Shown here: positions 9,421 through 18,484 of the stretch, one piece after another
Layout of the letters: each line of letters starts with the position of its first letter
Numbering within the stretch: position 1 is the stretch's first letter
Assembly (NCBI GenBank): GCA_024279135.1
Contig: JAJRRU010000012.1
Coordinates: 27,908 to 91,907 of the forward strand
From: Alphaproteobacteria bacterium
GTDB taxonomy: Bacteria > Pseudomonadota > Alphaproteobacteria > Rhodospirillales > Casp-alpha2
Direction of reading: 5' to 3'
Length of the DNA stretch: 64,000 bases
The notes under the pieces: model-generated
The model's input: only the letters and a program-made list of their open reading frames with translations
Told to the model about the DNA's origin: nothing
The model's database searches: none
Made by a program: the position numbers and the translations under genes

Positions 9421-10122
9421 TTATCGTACTGGAATGACCACAAACACGAATTTGCTATCGCGCAGCACCAACATCAGAAAGTGTTTTCGAGCCTCGCTGC
9501 GCGCCTGCTCGTAAGCCTGTATAAACTGGCTCGCGAGCCAGATATTTTTCTGATTGGCCTGGATAATGACGTCGCCGCGCTCCAGGACGCCGGACATTCC
9601 CTTGGTTGGGTCAACAATACTGAGCACGACACCTTCCACATCCCAGCGAACATTAAACTGTTCACGAATTTTATCGGTCAAAGAGATAACCGTAAGGCCC
9701 AACAATCCAAGTTGTGCTGATGTGTTTTTTCTGGCTCTGGTTGCCTTATCCCAGTCTCCAACAACCAATTCAACATCAATTTTCTGACCAATCCGGAAAA
9801 GGGTTATTTTCAACACATCGCCCGGTTTGCTTTTTTTGACAACCTCCACAATGTTCATCAGGGTTTCGATTTCTTTCCCATTGATTGTGAGGATCACATC
9901 GCCCTGAATAATGCCGGCATCGTGCGCCGGTGAGGTTTTTCCCACATTGCGAATGATCACACCCGAAGGCGCGTCCAGTCCCAACGCCGCCATAATATGA
10001 GTCGTCAATTCCTGCGGTTGCATTCCCACATAGGACGAGCCAGCAATAACCGGTGCGCTAACAAGCATACTTGCCACGGTGCAAGTGACAAACCAGGATT
10101 TCAAAACCGAACTATATTTCAA
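9421..10122 (-). CDS. Secreted tandem-PDZ protein without a protease domain
   Basis: A 233-residue protein with a signal peptide ending near PVIAGS and two PDZ modules, about residues 35-122 and 135-233. PDZ1 has SGVIIRNVGKTSPAHDAGIIQGDVILTINGKEI and PDZ2 has EGVVLSIVDPTKGMSGVLERGDVIIQANQKNI, the same layout as the two C-terminal PDZ domains of DegP/HtrA. The trypsin-like catalytic part is absent: nothing like GNSGGP is found, and the gene begins cleanly with its own signal. It probably binds peptide C-termini in the periplasm as an adaptor or chaperone. The EipB gene lies 11 bases upstream on the same strand. Confidence 0.8.
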   Translation of the reverse strand: MKYSSVLKSWFVTCTVASMLVSAPVIAGSSYVGMQPQELTTHIMAALGLDAPSGVIIRNVGKTSPAHDAGIIQGDVILTINGKEIETLMNIVEVVKKSKPGDVLKITLFRIGQKIDVELVVGDWDKATRARKNTSAQLGLLGLTVISLTDKIREQFNVRWDVEGVVLSIVDPTKGMSGVLERGDVIIQANQKNIWLASQFIQAYEQARSEARKHFLMLVLRDSKFVFVVIPVR

Positions 10123-10133
10123 AATTCATCTCC

Positions 10134-10949
10134 CTAACAGTTGGGCCGTTCCATTGGTTCTATTTTTTGTGGAATAATATCTGTCGCAAAATCCCCAAAA
10201 TCCATCAGCATGTTGGATGATATACCATTTTCCAATTGTAATACCTTCAATTCAAACGATGGAATTCCAGTATCCGATGCCAGGGGGAAAAATGCCAGAG
10301 AAAGTGGCCAACCCGGGCGATCACCGAGACTGCCCAATTTGCCTGTGCCGTGCTGGTCTGGCGAAATTGCATTACCGATAAAGGCATTTATAAGCTCCGG
10401 CTGCAAGTCTTCCGATCCACTGAAAACAATACGTGAGAACGACCGCGCACCGGACCGCATCTCGTCAAGCAACCTGATGGTATGGGTGACCGGGAACATG
10501 GTGCCTTTGGGTAAATCTATTTCCTGGGGCACTGGCTTGCTGAATTTAGCACGTCCCCCCGTACCATCAGTATTCAGGCGCGCCTTACCACGTAATTCAC
10601 TGTAATTACCGTTCTGTACTGAGCGGGAAGCGAACGTATATTCGAGACCGTCAAGGGATTCCCAGCTTGTAAAAAAGGCTATCTGCTGAACGGTGACCCC
10701 TTCGAGGGGCTGAATAATTGTTTTCATTTCCTGGGTATAAATCCAGCCGTCACAGGTTTTTTCCATAACAACGGTCATCACACCATCGGCGCTGCTGACG
10801 GTGCCCTGATCAAAACCTCTGGCGAGGGAGACTGTATATAGGGCACGGTGAGGAACCAGGTCCGAGACTGCCTGCGCGGCGGAAACAAACACCGTACTGG
10901 CAGCAAAAACACCCACAATAACAGCGCGCAACAAATCCATAATTTTCAT
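10134..10949 (-). CDS. eipB: Cell-envelope integrity protein EipB (DUF1849)
   Basis: EipB proteins of Alphaproteobacteria are periplasmic beta-spiral proteins needed for envelope integrity. The 271-residue sequence starts with a signal peptide (cleavage near AAQA), followed by LVPHRALYTVSLARG, the family's opening strand. A Cys in KTCDGW and a Cys as the very last residue (ERPNC) fit the conserved intramolecular disulfide of this family. The central SWESLDGLEYTFASRSV segment also matches. It leads the tandem-PDZ gene, so the two probably act together, and it is divergent from gloB across 217 bases. Confidence 0.87.
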   Translation of the reverse strand: MKIMDLLRAVIVGVFAASTVFVSAAQAVSDLVPHRALYTVSLARGFDQGTVSSADGVMTVVMEKTCDGWIYTQEMKTIIQPLEGVTVQQIAFFTSWESLDGLEYTFASRSVQNGNYSELRGKARLNTDGTGGRAKFSKPVPQEIDLPKGTMFPVTHTIRLLDEMRSGARSFSRIVFSGSEDLQPELINAFIGNAISPDQHGTGKLGSLGDRPGWPLSLAFFPLASDTGIPSFELKVLQLENGISSNMLMDFGDFATDIIPQKIEPMERPNC

Positions 10950-11166
10950 AACACTGACACCATATTTTCTTGTTATTCTAAATGGTCATTCTGCGGAGAT
11001 TACAATTATTCAAAACATTAACATGATCGGTTCGACTGGCAAATCAATGTTCCGACAGACTTCCATTTGTGCACTGCCATGACCATATTATAGTCAAAGC
11101 ACGATTTGGCCGTTATAATGGTTGATAATCGGTGAACAATTCCACAAAAATCCAGGTACTTTAAAT

Positions 11167-11937
11167 ATGGCACAGCTAGAGATTATCCAAATTCCCGTTT
11201 TAAATGATAACTACATCTATTTGGCTCATGAGCCCACTTCCGGTGCAACGGCTGTCGTCGACCCAGCTGTCGCCGGTCCGGTTCTCGATGCAGCATTGAA
11301 GCGCGGGTGGACCATCAGCCACATTATCAACACTCACTATCACGGCGATCACACCGGCGGGAACCTCGAAATCAAGCAGGAAACCGGCTGTACCATCATC
11401 GGCTCAGGCATAGAAAGCGACCGCACGCCGGGCATTGATCGCCATGTCGGCGATGGTGAGACCATCATGATCGGCAATGCTGGCGGTGTTGTATTTGATG
11501 TGCCGGGCCATACCGCTGGTCATGTTGCCTATTGGTTTGAGGACTCAGACGCTCTGTTTTGTGGCGATACACTGTTCGCCCTTGGCTGCGGACGCCTGTT
11601 CGAAGGTTCGGCCACCGAGATGTGGGCCTCACTTTCAAAACTGAAAGCCCTGCCTGATGCCACGAAAATCTATTGTGCCCACGAATACACCCAAGCCAAT
11701 GGCCGGTTTGCCCTGTCGGTGGAACCGGATAATACGGCCCTTGTGACCCGTATGAAAGAGATCGATGCGAAACGGCTTAAAGGAATTTCAACCGTGCCAT
11801 CAAATTTACGCGAAGAACGCGAGACAAATCCGTTTCTGCGTCCCGACAGCCCGGACCTGCAACGAACAATCGGTATGCCGGGAGGCGATCTGGTAGAGGT
11901 CTTTGCGGAAACCCGCAGACTAAAAAATAACTTTTAG
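11167..11937 (+). CDS. gloB: Hydroxyacylglutathione hydrolase (glyoxalase II)
   Basis: GloB hydrolyses S-lactoylglutathione to lactate and glutathione, the second step of methylglyoxal detoxification. The metallo-beta-lactamase signature THYHGDHTGGN binds the two metals, supported by GHTAGHVAYWF, FCGDTLFALGCGR and CAHEYTQANGRFA. The start at 11167 gives 256 residues, the usual length; an in-frame ATG at 11122 would add 15 residues with no homology-like content. It ends directly against the stop codon of the convergent RNA methyltransferase, with no bases between. Confidence 0.95.
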   Translation: MAQLEIIQIPVLNDNYIYLAHEPTSGATAVVDPAVAGPVLDAALKRGWTISHIINTHYHGDHTGGNLEIKQETGCTIIGSGIESDRTPGIDRHVGDGETIMIGNAGGVVFDVPGHTAGHVAYWFEDSDALFCGDTLFALGCGRLFEGSATEMWASLSKLKALPDATKIYCAHEYTQANGRFALSVEPDNTALVTRMKEIDAKRLKGISTVPSNLREERETNPFLRPDSPDLQRTIGMPGGDLVEVFAETRRLKNNF

Positions 11938-13356
11938 CTAACCTGCCACCACCCGATTGAACAGGCCGACCACTTCCACATGGGCCGACCACTTGAACTG
12001 ATCAACCGGCACCACGTTGTCCAGCGTGTATCCTGCGTTACACAAAATCGCCGCGTCACGGGCAAAACTTGCCGGATCACAAGATACCATAATCACACGG
12101 CCAACCGAGGATCCCGCCAATTCACGGGACTGGGCTTCGGCTCCGGCGCGCGGCGGGTTGACGATTACCACATCGAACGCGCCCAACTCAAAAGCATTCA
12201 AGGGATTCTTGAACAGGTTACGAACCTCTGTACGAACCGGTTTAAGACCTGTAGTAAAACGGCGGGCATCGTCCAGAGCAGCAATGGCGGTGATATTGTT
12301 ATCGGCGGCATAAACCGGCATCCGATGGGCCAGCCGCAACGCAAACGGACCAACACCACTAAACAGATCGGCGAGCGAGCCAACCGCCTGCCCGACGTAC
12401 TGATCCACCAATCGGGCAATAATTTCCTCACCGGCAGTTGTGGCTTGCAAGAACCCGCCAGGCGGTGGTGTGACATGCGCAGTCCCCATAGCCAGCCATG
12501 GTTTTCGACGTTCAACAACAATCTCGCCTGCCAGGGAAACACGCGCCAGATCATAGTGCTCGGCACAGTCAGCCAGATCAGCAAACATCTCATATCCGGT
12601 GGCCTGAATACCGGAAATATGGCAATCCAGGCCCTCGGCTGTCTCGGTGAAGCTCATGCCCAGATCCCGGCCCGATCGGCGCGCCGTCTCACCCAACGCA
12701 TCGGCCAGGGCGCGGGCCAGCGGGGTAACATCCGCCAAGTCCTGCACCACAATAGGGCAACTTTCCAGATCGAGTATCTGGTGGGTACCGGCCGTCATAA
12801 AACCGATTTTCCAACTGTTTTTTGTGGCACGCACGTGCAGGCTTATCCGCCGGCGGCCCTTACCGTGGGCATCGATCAAGGGCGCAACCGTCACGGAGAG
12901 CCCTTTGTTTTCAAGTGCGGTGACAACGATATTTCGTTTCCAGTTGTGGTAGGGTGTTTCGGCGAGGTGTTGCATGACACAACCGCCACAACGGGTATAG
13001 ATCGCACAAAATGGGGTTACGCGATCAGGCGATGGCTCAATGATATCCAGCAAGCTGACTTCATCACCAATTCGCAAAACCCTGACAACTTCGCCGGGCA
13101 GGGCAAACGGTACAAAACAGCGCTCTGAGCCCGAATGACTTTGGGTCTGTCCTTCATGACCGCCCCTGGTTTCGATCCGGCCAACCCCATGGCCATGGCG
13201 ACCAAGCTCGGCAATCGTGAGCGTAACATTGATAGGCGGAAGGGGTGAGGTCGCACGCCTTTGCTTTGAGCGTGGACGTTTTGACTGATCGGAATGTGGC
13301 CCGTTACGACCCCGTTTGCGATACCGGTTATTTTTCACTCTGTTATTTATACCCAA
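11938..13356 (-). CDS. Class I SAM-dependent RNA m5U methyltransferase (RlmD/TrmA family)
   Basis: These enzymes methylate C5 of a uridine in rRNA or tRNA. A basic N-terminal tail (about 1-38) precedes a TRAM domain (about 40-108). Four cysteines, C117, C123, C126 and C200 (FCAIYTRCGGC and ESCPIV), fit the [4Fe-4S] ligands of the RlmD/RlmC branch. The catalytic domain has LADLFSGVGPFALRLA for SAM, VIVNPPRAGAE and the nucleophile segment VSCDPASFARD. At 472 residues it has full length. Which RNA site it modifies cannot be read from the sequence. Confidence 0.9.
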   Translation of the reverse strand: MGINNRVKNNRYRKRGRNGPHSDQSKRPRSKQRRATSPLPPINVTLTIAELGRHGHGVGRIETRGGHEGQTQSHSGSERCFVPFALPGEVVRVLRIGDEVSLLDIIEPSPDRVTPFCAIYTRCGGCVMQHLAETPYHNWKRNIVVTALENKGLSVTVAPLIDAHGKGRRRISLHVRATKNSWKIGFMTAGTHQILDLESCPIVVQDLADVTPLARALADALGETARRSGRDLGMSFTETAEGLDCHISGIQATGYEMFADLADCAEHYDLARVSLAGEIVVERRKPWLAMGTAHVTPPPGGFLQATTAGEEIIARLVDQYVGQAVGSLADLFSGVGPFALRLAHRMPVYAADNNITAIAALDDARRFTTGLKPVRTEVRNLFKNPLNAFELGAFDVVIVNPPRAGAEAQSRELAGSSVGRVIMVSCDPASFARDAAILCNAGYTLDNVVPVDQFKWSAHVEVVGLFNRVVAG

Positions 13357-13406
13357 TTATTTAAGGGCGACACCATAACCACCCGGTTTTATACCACAGT
13401 ACACAA

Positions 13407-13637
13407 TTAAAGATTCATCACCTTATAAATGATTTCAATCTGTGACTTGTTCTTAAAGATAGTTTTCCTGGAGCGAAAGCGCCATTTGATGTTCAATGAC
13501 AAATAAATCAATACGCTGATAATCAGGAACATGACGATAAAAGCCACATACGGATTTCCGTTGGGAATACCATTAAACATATTCGCCCAGGATAACCACA
13601 ACTTCTGAATAAATATAACACTGGATGTAAACATCAT
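13407..13637 (-). CDS. Small single-span membrane protein, unknown
   Basis: About 76 residues with one strong membrane segment (YVAFIVMFLIISVLIYLSL) and a basic cytoplasmic-looking tail (KWRFRSRKTIFKNKSQIE). An AAAGGA lies just before three consecutive ATG codons, and the second (13637) has the best spacing. No family is recognised. It stands alone between two minus-strand operons. Confidence 0.4.
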   Translation of the reverse strand: MMFTSSVIFIQKLWLSWANMFNGIPNGNPYVAFIVMFLIISVLIYLSLNIKWRFRSRKTIFKNKSQIEIIYKVMNL

Positions 13638-13836
13638 CATATTCCTTTCGATAACCCCGCCACCGTTGCAATCCATGCTTTAGGCCGGTTGTTTTGCGTT
13701 GCCACCGTTTCCGGTGGGTTGCCTTTTCGTTTGAATTCGATCGTCGCTAATCATTGTGTCTATAGAAGATAATAACCGCCCTGCCCCATACATGCAGTGT
13801 CGATCATCACACTTTCATGAAGCAGTATTCGTAATC

Positions 13837-13867
13837 CGTCACGAGGCCGTCACGAGGCCGTCACGCA
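13837..13867. repeat. 11-bp tandem repeat after the fad operon
   Basis: Two perfect copies of CCGTCACGAGG plus 8 bases of a third lie at 13837-13866, about 17 bases past the 3' end of fadE. It is the only short tandem repeat seen in this intergenic region. The function is unknown; it may be a replication-slippage product. Confidence 0.6.
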
Positions 13868-13883
13868 AGCAGTTAAATATTAT

Positions 13884-16172
13884 TCAGCGCATCTTGTTAT
13901 AGCTGTCGGGGTCGAAATCACTGACCTGAATAACGTCTTCACGTAACATTTCGGCTTCGATAATCAGACCATGCTCCAGGGATGAGATAATGCCTTTTTC
14001 AAGAGCCTGGTAAGCCATTTCTGAGGTCGTGGCCTTGTCCAACTGTCCGGCACGGCGCGCCTGATCAACTTTGCTGTGCGCGGAGCCCGCCGTCAGCACA
14101 CAGGTATAGGCATGGTCTAATGCGCCAAGGCCCGGTTCACCAGGGCCGGGGATATAGATATCGCTGGTCAGTGCATCGCGGACATCGCTGTGATTTGTTA
14201 TTGCATCAACCACACCGTCAGTTTGCCGGTCCGTCACAGAGGCCCGCCCAATACCAAGCGGGAAAATCAATATGTGTGCAAACCCGGCGGCAAACCGGTT
14301 GGGCAGATTGGCGAGCACCCCTTGCAAGGCACCTTCAACTTGCTTCAGGGCATAAACACATGTCCAGTCAAGCAAGGCACGTTCGCCTTGCGGGCGGCCG
14401 CTATCATGAAAATGTTTTAATGTCGCTGTTGCCAGGAACATCCAGGCAAAGGCATCTGACAACCGGCCGCTGAGATATTCCTTGCGTTTCAAAGCGCCAC
14501 CCAGGGTTCCCAGAGCCACATCAGACAGCAATGCAAACGCGGCCGAATATCGCCCGATGTCTTTGTAATACCGGGCCTCAAACCCGCTAACGGGCGAGTT
14601 TGCCAGTGCTCCGCTGGAAATCGCCAACACGAAGCTGCGCACAGCATTTTTCGTTATGTGGCCCACATGACCGAAAAACGCCGTATCAAAAGCCTGCACA
14701 TCGTGCTTCTTTACGGCTTCCATCTCGGCCAGCACGAAGGGATGACAACGCATCACACCCTGACCAAAAATAATCAATGAGCGGGTCAGAATATTGGCCC
14801 CTTCGACCGTAATACCGATGGGGATGGCACTATAGGGACGGGCAAATATATTTCCTCGGCCCCGGCAAATGGCCGATCCGGCATGAATATCCATGGCATC
14901 ATTGATGCAAAGTCTTGAGCCTTCGGTAAGATATGCCTTGGCGATGGCTGAAACCACAGACGGTTTTTCACCAGCGTCTATGGCCCCGAAACCAAGCCTG
15001 CGTACAGCGTTCATGAAATAGGCATGTCCGGCTATGCGGGCCAGCGGTTCACGCACGCCCTCGAACTTTCCAATCGGCATGCCGAACTGTTCACGCACCA
15101 TGGCATAGGCACTCGTTGAGCGGGCGGCTAACTGGGCTGCACCGACGGCTTGCGAGGGCAAGGAAATGCTGCGACCGGCGGCCAGGGATTCCATTAACAT
15201 GCGCCAACCCATGCCAGCACCATCCACCCCCCCGATGATATAATCGAGCGGCACAAAGATATCCTTGCCCCGAACCGGACCGTTCAGAAACGGCACACCC
15301 ATAGGATCGTGACGGTTGCCGATCTCCATACCCGGTGTATCGCGAGGTATCAGTGCACAAGTGATACCGATTTCTTCCTGCTCGCCCAGCAAACCGTCAG
15401 GGTCCTGCAATCGAAAGGCCAGCCCGACAACACTGGCGACGGGGGCAAGGGTAATATAACGCTTGTTGAAGGTCAGGCGCATTCCGGTTGTTTTTTTACC
15501 TTTCCATGTGCCTTTACAGACAATACCCACGCTTGATCCATTGGCCGCATCGCTGCCAGCTCCCGGTTCGGTTAGGGCAAAACAGGGCACATCCTTGCCA
15601 GTCGCCAGCCTTGGCAGATAATGCTTTTTCTGTTTTTCCGTGCCATAGTGCAATAACAGCTCACCCGGCCCCAAAGAATTTGGCACCATCACGGTAATGG
15701 CGGCTGTGACGCTGCGGCTTGATAGTTTCGTGATTACGGCCGAATGGGTATGGGCTGAAAATCCCAGACCACCATATTGCTTGGGAATAATCATGCCGAA
15801 AAAACCATTTTTCTTGATGAAGTCCCAGACTTTTGGTGGCAGGTCGCGATCCTGAAAAATCTGCCAGTCATCGAGCATGGCACACAATTCATCCACTGGA
15901 CCATCGAGGAAAGCCTGCTCCTCGGCGCTCAGGGGGGCTATCTTGAAATCCAGCAATTTCGACCAGTTCGGCTTGCCGGAGAACAACTCGCCATCCCACC
16001 ACACGGTTCCGGCTTCCAGCGCGATGCGCTCGGTATCGCCCATGGTCGGCAAAATACGTCCAACCATTTTCATGATCGGCGCAGACACCAATAATTGTCT
16101 CAACGATGGAATAACAAAAAGCGCTATAAGTCCGACGACGAGAATAAGTAGAATGATGCTTGATGTGCTCAT
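13884..16172 (-). CDS. fadE: Acyl-CoA dehydrogenase, FadE type
   Basis: The first oxidation step of fatty-acid beta-oxidation, FAD-dependent. At 762 residues it belongs to the long FadE class rather than the 380-residue type. An N-terminal membrane segment (about 4-25) would hold it at the inner membrane. The central acyl-CoA dehydrogenase domain shows CFALTEPGAGSDAANG, the flavin/substrate loop, and later AMDIHAGSAICRGRGN. The C-terminal 250 residues match the extra domain of FadE proteins. It is the last gene of the operon, 5 bases after the FadB-like gene, and is therefore co-expressed with the thiolase and hydratase. Confidence 0.93.
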   Translation of the reverse strand: MSTSSIILLILVVGLIALFVIPSLRQLLVSAPIMKMVGRILPTMGDTERIALEAGTVWWDGELFSGKPNWSKLLDFKIAPLSAEEQAFLDGPVDELCAMLDDWQIFQDRDLPPKVWDFIKKNGFFGMIIPKQYGGLGFSAHTHSAVITKLSSRSVTAAITVMVPNSLGPGELLLHYGTEKQKKHYLPRLATGKDVPCFALTEPGAGSDAANGSSVGIVCKGTWKGKKTTGMRLTFNKRYITLAPVASVVGLAFRLQDPDGLLGEQEEIGITCALIPRDTPGMEIGNRHDPMGVPFLNGPVRGKDIFVPLDYIIGGVDGAGMGWRMLMESLAAGRSISLPSQAVGAAQLAARSTSAYAMVREQFGMPIGKFEGVREPLARIAGHAYFMNAVRRLGFGAIDAGEKPSVVSAIAKAYLTEGSRLCINDAMDIHAGSAICRGRGNIFARPYSAIPIGITVEGANILTRSLIIFGQGVMRCHPFVLAEMEAVKKHDVQAFDTAFFGHVGHITKNAVRSFVLAISSGALANSPVSGFEARYYKDIGRYSAAFALLSDVALGTLGGALKRKEYLSGRLSDAFAWMFLATATLKHFHDSGRPQGERALLDWTCVYALKQVEGALQGVLANLPNRFAAGFAHILIFPLGIGRASVTDRQTDGVVDAITNHSDVRDALTSDIYIPGPGEPGLGALDHAYTCVLTAGSAHSKVDQARRAGQLDKATTSEMAYQALEKGIISSLEHGLIIEAEMLREDVIQVSDFDPDSYNKMR

Positions 16173-16177
16173 GATAT

Positions 16178-18484
16178 TTAATTCCTCAACGGCTTGCCTT
16201 TTTTCAACATATGCTCAACCCGGTCGCGGGTATTACGGGTACGGGCCAGGACCAGTATGGCGTCTCGTTCCAGTTCCAACACCCGAGCTTCCGAAACCGT
16301 ATCCAGCGCGTCCGTATTGCCCCCACTGAGCACAAATGCCAGCTCTCCGGCGATCACACCATCATGGGGCGAAGCCACACCCTTGCTGATGAAATCGCGC
16401 ACGGCCAAGGCCAGTGCGGTTCGACCCGTGGGACCGGGCAGACGCAAATCATACGGTTCGGGCGGGCTGTATCCCTCGGCCATATCCAAGGCGCGTGCCT
16501 TGGCTGCGGCGAGCACCCGGTCGCGGTTCATGACCACCCCGTCAGACTGACGCAGGAATAAAAAGTCCCGGGCTTCCATGGCCGATGTTGCGACCTGGGC
16601 CATGGCGATGGTCTCAAAGGCTTTCATGACCGGCGGCATGGGGCCACCGGGGCGTTTTTTATGCTGGCTCCACCGGCCCAGCAATTCCTTGCAGCCACCC
16701 CAGCCGGGAACAATCCCCACACCGGCTTCGACCAACCCGGTATAAGTTTCCGCATGAGCTTCGATAGCATCACAATGGAGCAATATCTCGCACCCGCCAC
16801 CCAACGCCATGCCGCTGGGCGCGCCCACCACCGGGAAAGGAGCAAAACGCATATTCTGGAAAGTATCCTGACCCCGTTTCAGCATCCAGCGAACAAAAGG
16901 CCAAAGCCGGAACTTCGCCCCGTAGAGCAACATGGCTATGTTAGCCCCGACGGAAAAATTAGTTCCCTCGTTATAGATCACCAAACCTTTGAAACCTTTC
17001 TCGGGTAATTGGCGGATCGCCTTGTTGATCATCCACAAGATAAACGGGTTCAGTGAATTCATCTTGGAGGTAAATTCCAGACACGCGATACCATCGCCAA
17101 TATCCCACAGGGCACAGGATATATTTTTCGCGATGGGCGGTCCGGCCAGTTTGGTGTCTTTCAGCAACAACACCCCATCGGGGCGTTTAATATCTTGGTA
17201 ACTGCCAGCGACAAACTGCTGGTGGTGTCCATTGTTTGTTCGGAAAAACGTGCCGCTACCCACGTCCTCAAGCAGGGATGGAACGGATTTACCCGATTGT
17301 TTCAAAGCATCTGCCAGCCACGCCGGACCGAGCTGATCGATCAGTTCAAACGGGCCGAATTTCCAGTTATAGCCCAGCCGCATGGCCTGATCCACGGCCT
17401 CTGGATCATCGGCAATTTCCGGCACCAGAGACGCCGCATAGGCCAATGTAGGCACCAGCACGGAGCGGGCATAACGTCCCGCCGCACTATCGTGATCCAG
17501 GGTCGCTCGCAGGCCGCCCTTTTTGGCGACGTTTGCTGCTTCTGGCCGGGGCCTTTGGGCGGTGGCATACTCACCGGATTGCAAATCAATCACTTCCTTG
17601 ACCTTATCACCACCAGCCGTGTTCAACCGGTAAAACCCACCCTTGCCTTTGCGACCGGTATATCCGTCTTCGATCATACGGTTCACCAGATCGGGAGCCT
17701 CGCCAAGCTCGTGAAACCCATCGCCTTTTGGCAAAGTGGCCCGGAAACTGGTCAGAATATGGGGTAGCAGATCAAGTCCCACCAAATCGATCAGCCCGAA
17801 AATCCCGGTCCGGGGAATGCCTGCTGGCCGACCCAGCACGGCGTCGGCCTGTTCGACCCCCACGGATTGGGCAAAGGCTCCGGTGACCGCGGCATGAAGC
17901 CAGAACGTGCCAATACGATTGGCGATGAAGCCGGGTGTGTCCTTTGCCGTGACCACACTCTTGCCCATATGACTATCGCTAAAATCGATAATTCGGCGCT
18001 TGGCTGCGGGATCGATATCCGGGGCCGTGACGATTTCCAGCAGCCGCATATAGCGTGGCGGGTTGAAAAAATGAGTGATCATAAACCGCCGTTTCAAATC
18101 CTCATCCATACCCTCGGTCAGTACCGCCAGTGGCAGGGTCGAGGTATTGGAACTGATAACAGCGTCATGTTTCAAATGGGGTTTGAGCGAGGCATAAAGT
18201 GCCTGTTTAATATCAGGTCTTTCGATAATCGCTTCGATGATCCAGTCACATTCGGCGATCAGGCCAAGATCATCGACCGTGCTTCCGGCGGTTATCTTTT
18301 TAGCCAACGAAGGATGCATAAACGCGGCGGGCTTGGCCTTTGCCATTTTTGAAATTGCACCTTGCGCAGCGCCTGCCACAACATCAAGCAATACCACACT
18401 GGCACCGGCATTGGCGGCCTGGGCGGCGATCCCGGCACCCATGACCCCGGCACCGATGACGCAGATTTTTTCTATTTCCGTCAT
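16178..18484 (-). CDS. 3-hydroxyacyl-CoA dehydrogenase / enoyl-CoA hydratase, FadN-like
   Basis: A bifunctional beta-oxidation enzyme of 768 residues. The dehydrogenase comes first (ICVIGAGVMGAGIAAQAA near the N-terminus, then FFNPPRYMRLLEIV and KDTPGFIANRIG). The crotonase fold comes last (GMALGGGCEILLHCDAIEAH, GVGIVPGWGGCKELL). This order is the reverse of E. coli FadB and matches the FadN/Caulobacter-type proteins. The start at 18484 is set by an ATGA overlap with the thiolase stop; an in-frame ATG 48 bases earlier lies inside thiolase and is rejected. Confidence 0.93.
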   Translation of the reverse strand: MTEIEKICVIGAGVMGAGIAAQAANAGASVVLLDVVAGAAQGAISKMAKAKPAAFMHPSLAKKITAGSTVDDLGLIAECDWIIEAIIERPDIKQALYASLKPHLKHDAVISSNTSTLPLAVLTEGMDEDLKRRFMITHFFNPPRYMRLLEIVTAPDIDPAAKRRIIDFSDSHMGKSVVTAKDTPGFIANRIGTFWLHAAVTGAFAQSVGVEQADAVLGRPAGIPRTGIFGLIDLVGLDLLPHILTSFRATLPKGDGFHELGEAPDLVNRMIEDGYTGRKGKGGFYRLNTAGGDKVKEVIDLQSGEYATAQRPRPEAANVAKKGGLRATLDHDSAAGRYARSVLVPTLAYAASLVPEIADDPEAVDQAMRLGYNWKFGPFELIDQLGPAWLADALKQSGKSVPSLLEDVGSGTFFRTNNGHHQQFVAGSYQDIKRPDGVLLLKDTKLAGPPIAKNISCALWDIGDGIACLEFTSKMNSLNPFILWMINKAIRQLPEKGFKGLVIYNEGTNFSVGANIAMLLYGAKFRLWPFVRWMLKRGQDTFQNMRFAPFPVVGAPSGMALGGGCEILLHCDAIEAHAETYTGLVEAGVGIVPGWGGCKELLGRWSQHKKRPGGPMPPVMKAFETIAMAQVATSAMEARDFLFLRQSDGVVMNRDRVLAAAKARALDMAEGYSPPEPYDLRLPGPTGRTALALAVRDFISKGVASPHDGVIAGELAFVLSGGNTDALDTVSEARVLELERDAILVLARTRNTRDRVEHMLKKGKPLRN

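Noticed and set aside
11980..13128. Long plus-strand open frame of 382 codons opposite the RNA methyltransferase
   Set aside because: It lies wholly antisense to a gene with clear Fe-S and SAM motifs, has no ribosome site or family likeness, and its composition mirrors codon bias on the other strand.
13837..13867. CRISPR-like direct repeats
   Set aside because: The unit is 11 bases in tandem with no spacers; it is a simple tandem repeat.
17195..17767. 190-codon plus-strand frame opposite the hydroxyacyl-CoA dehydrogenase gene
   Set aside because: Antisense to a conserved enzyme, without ribosome site or motifs.
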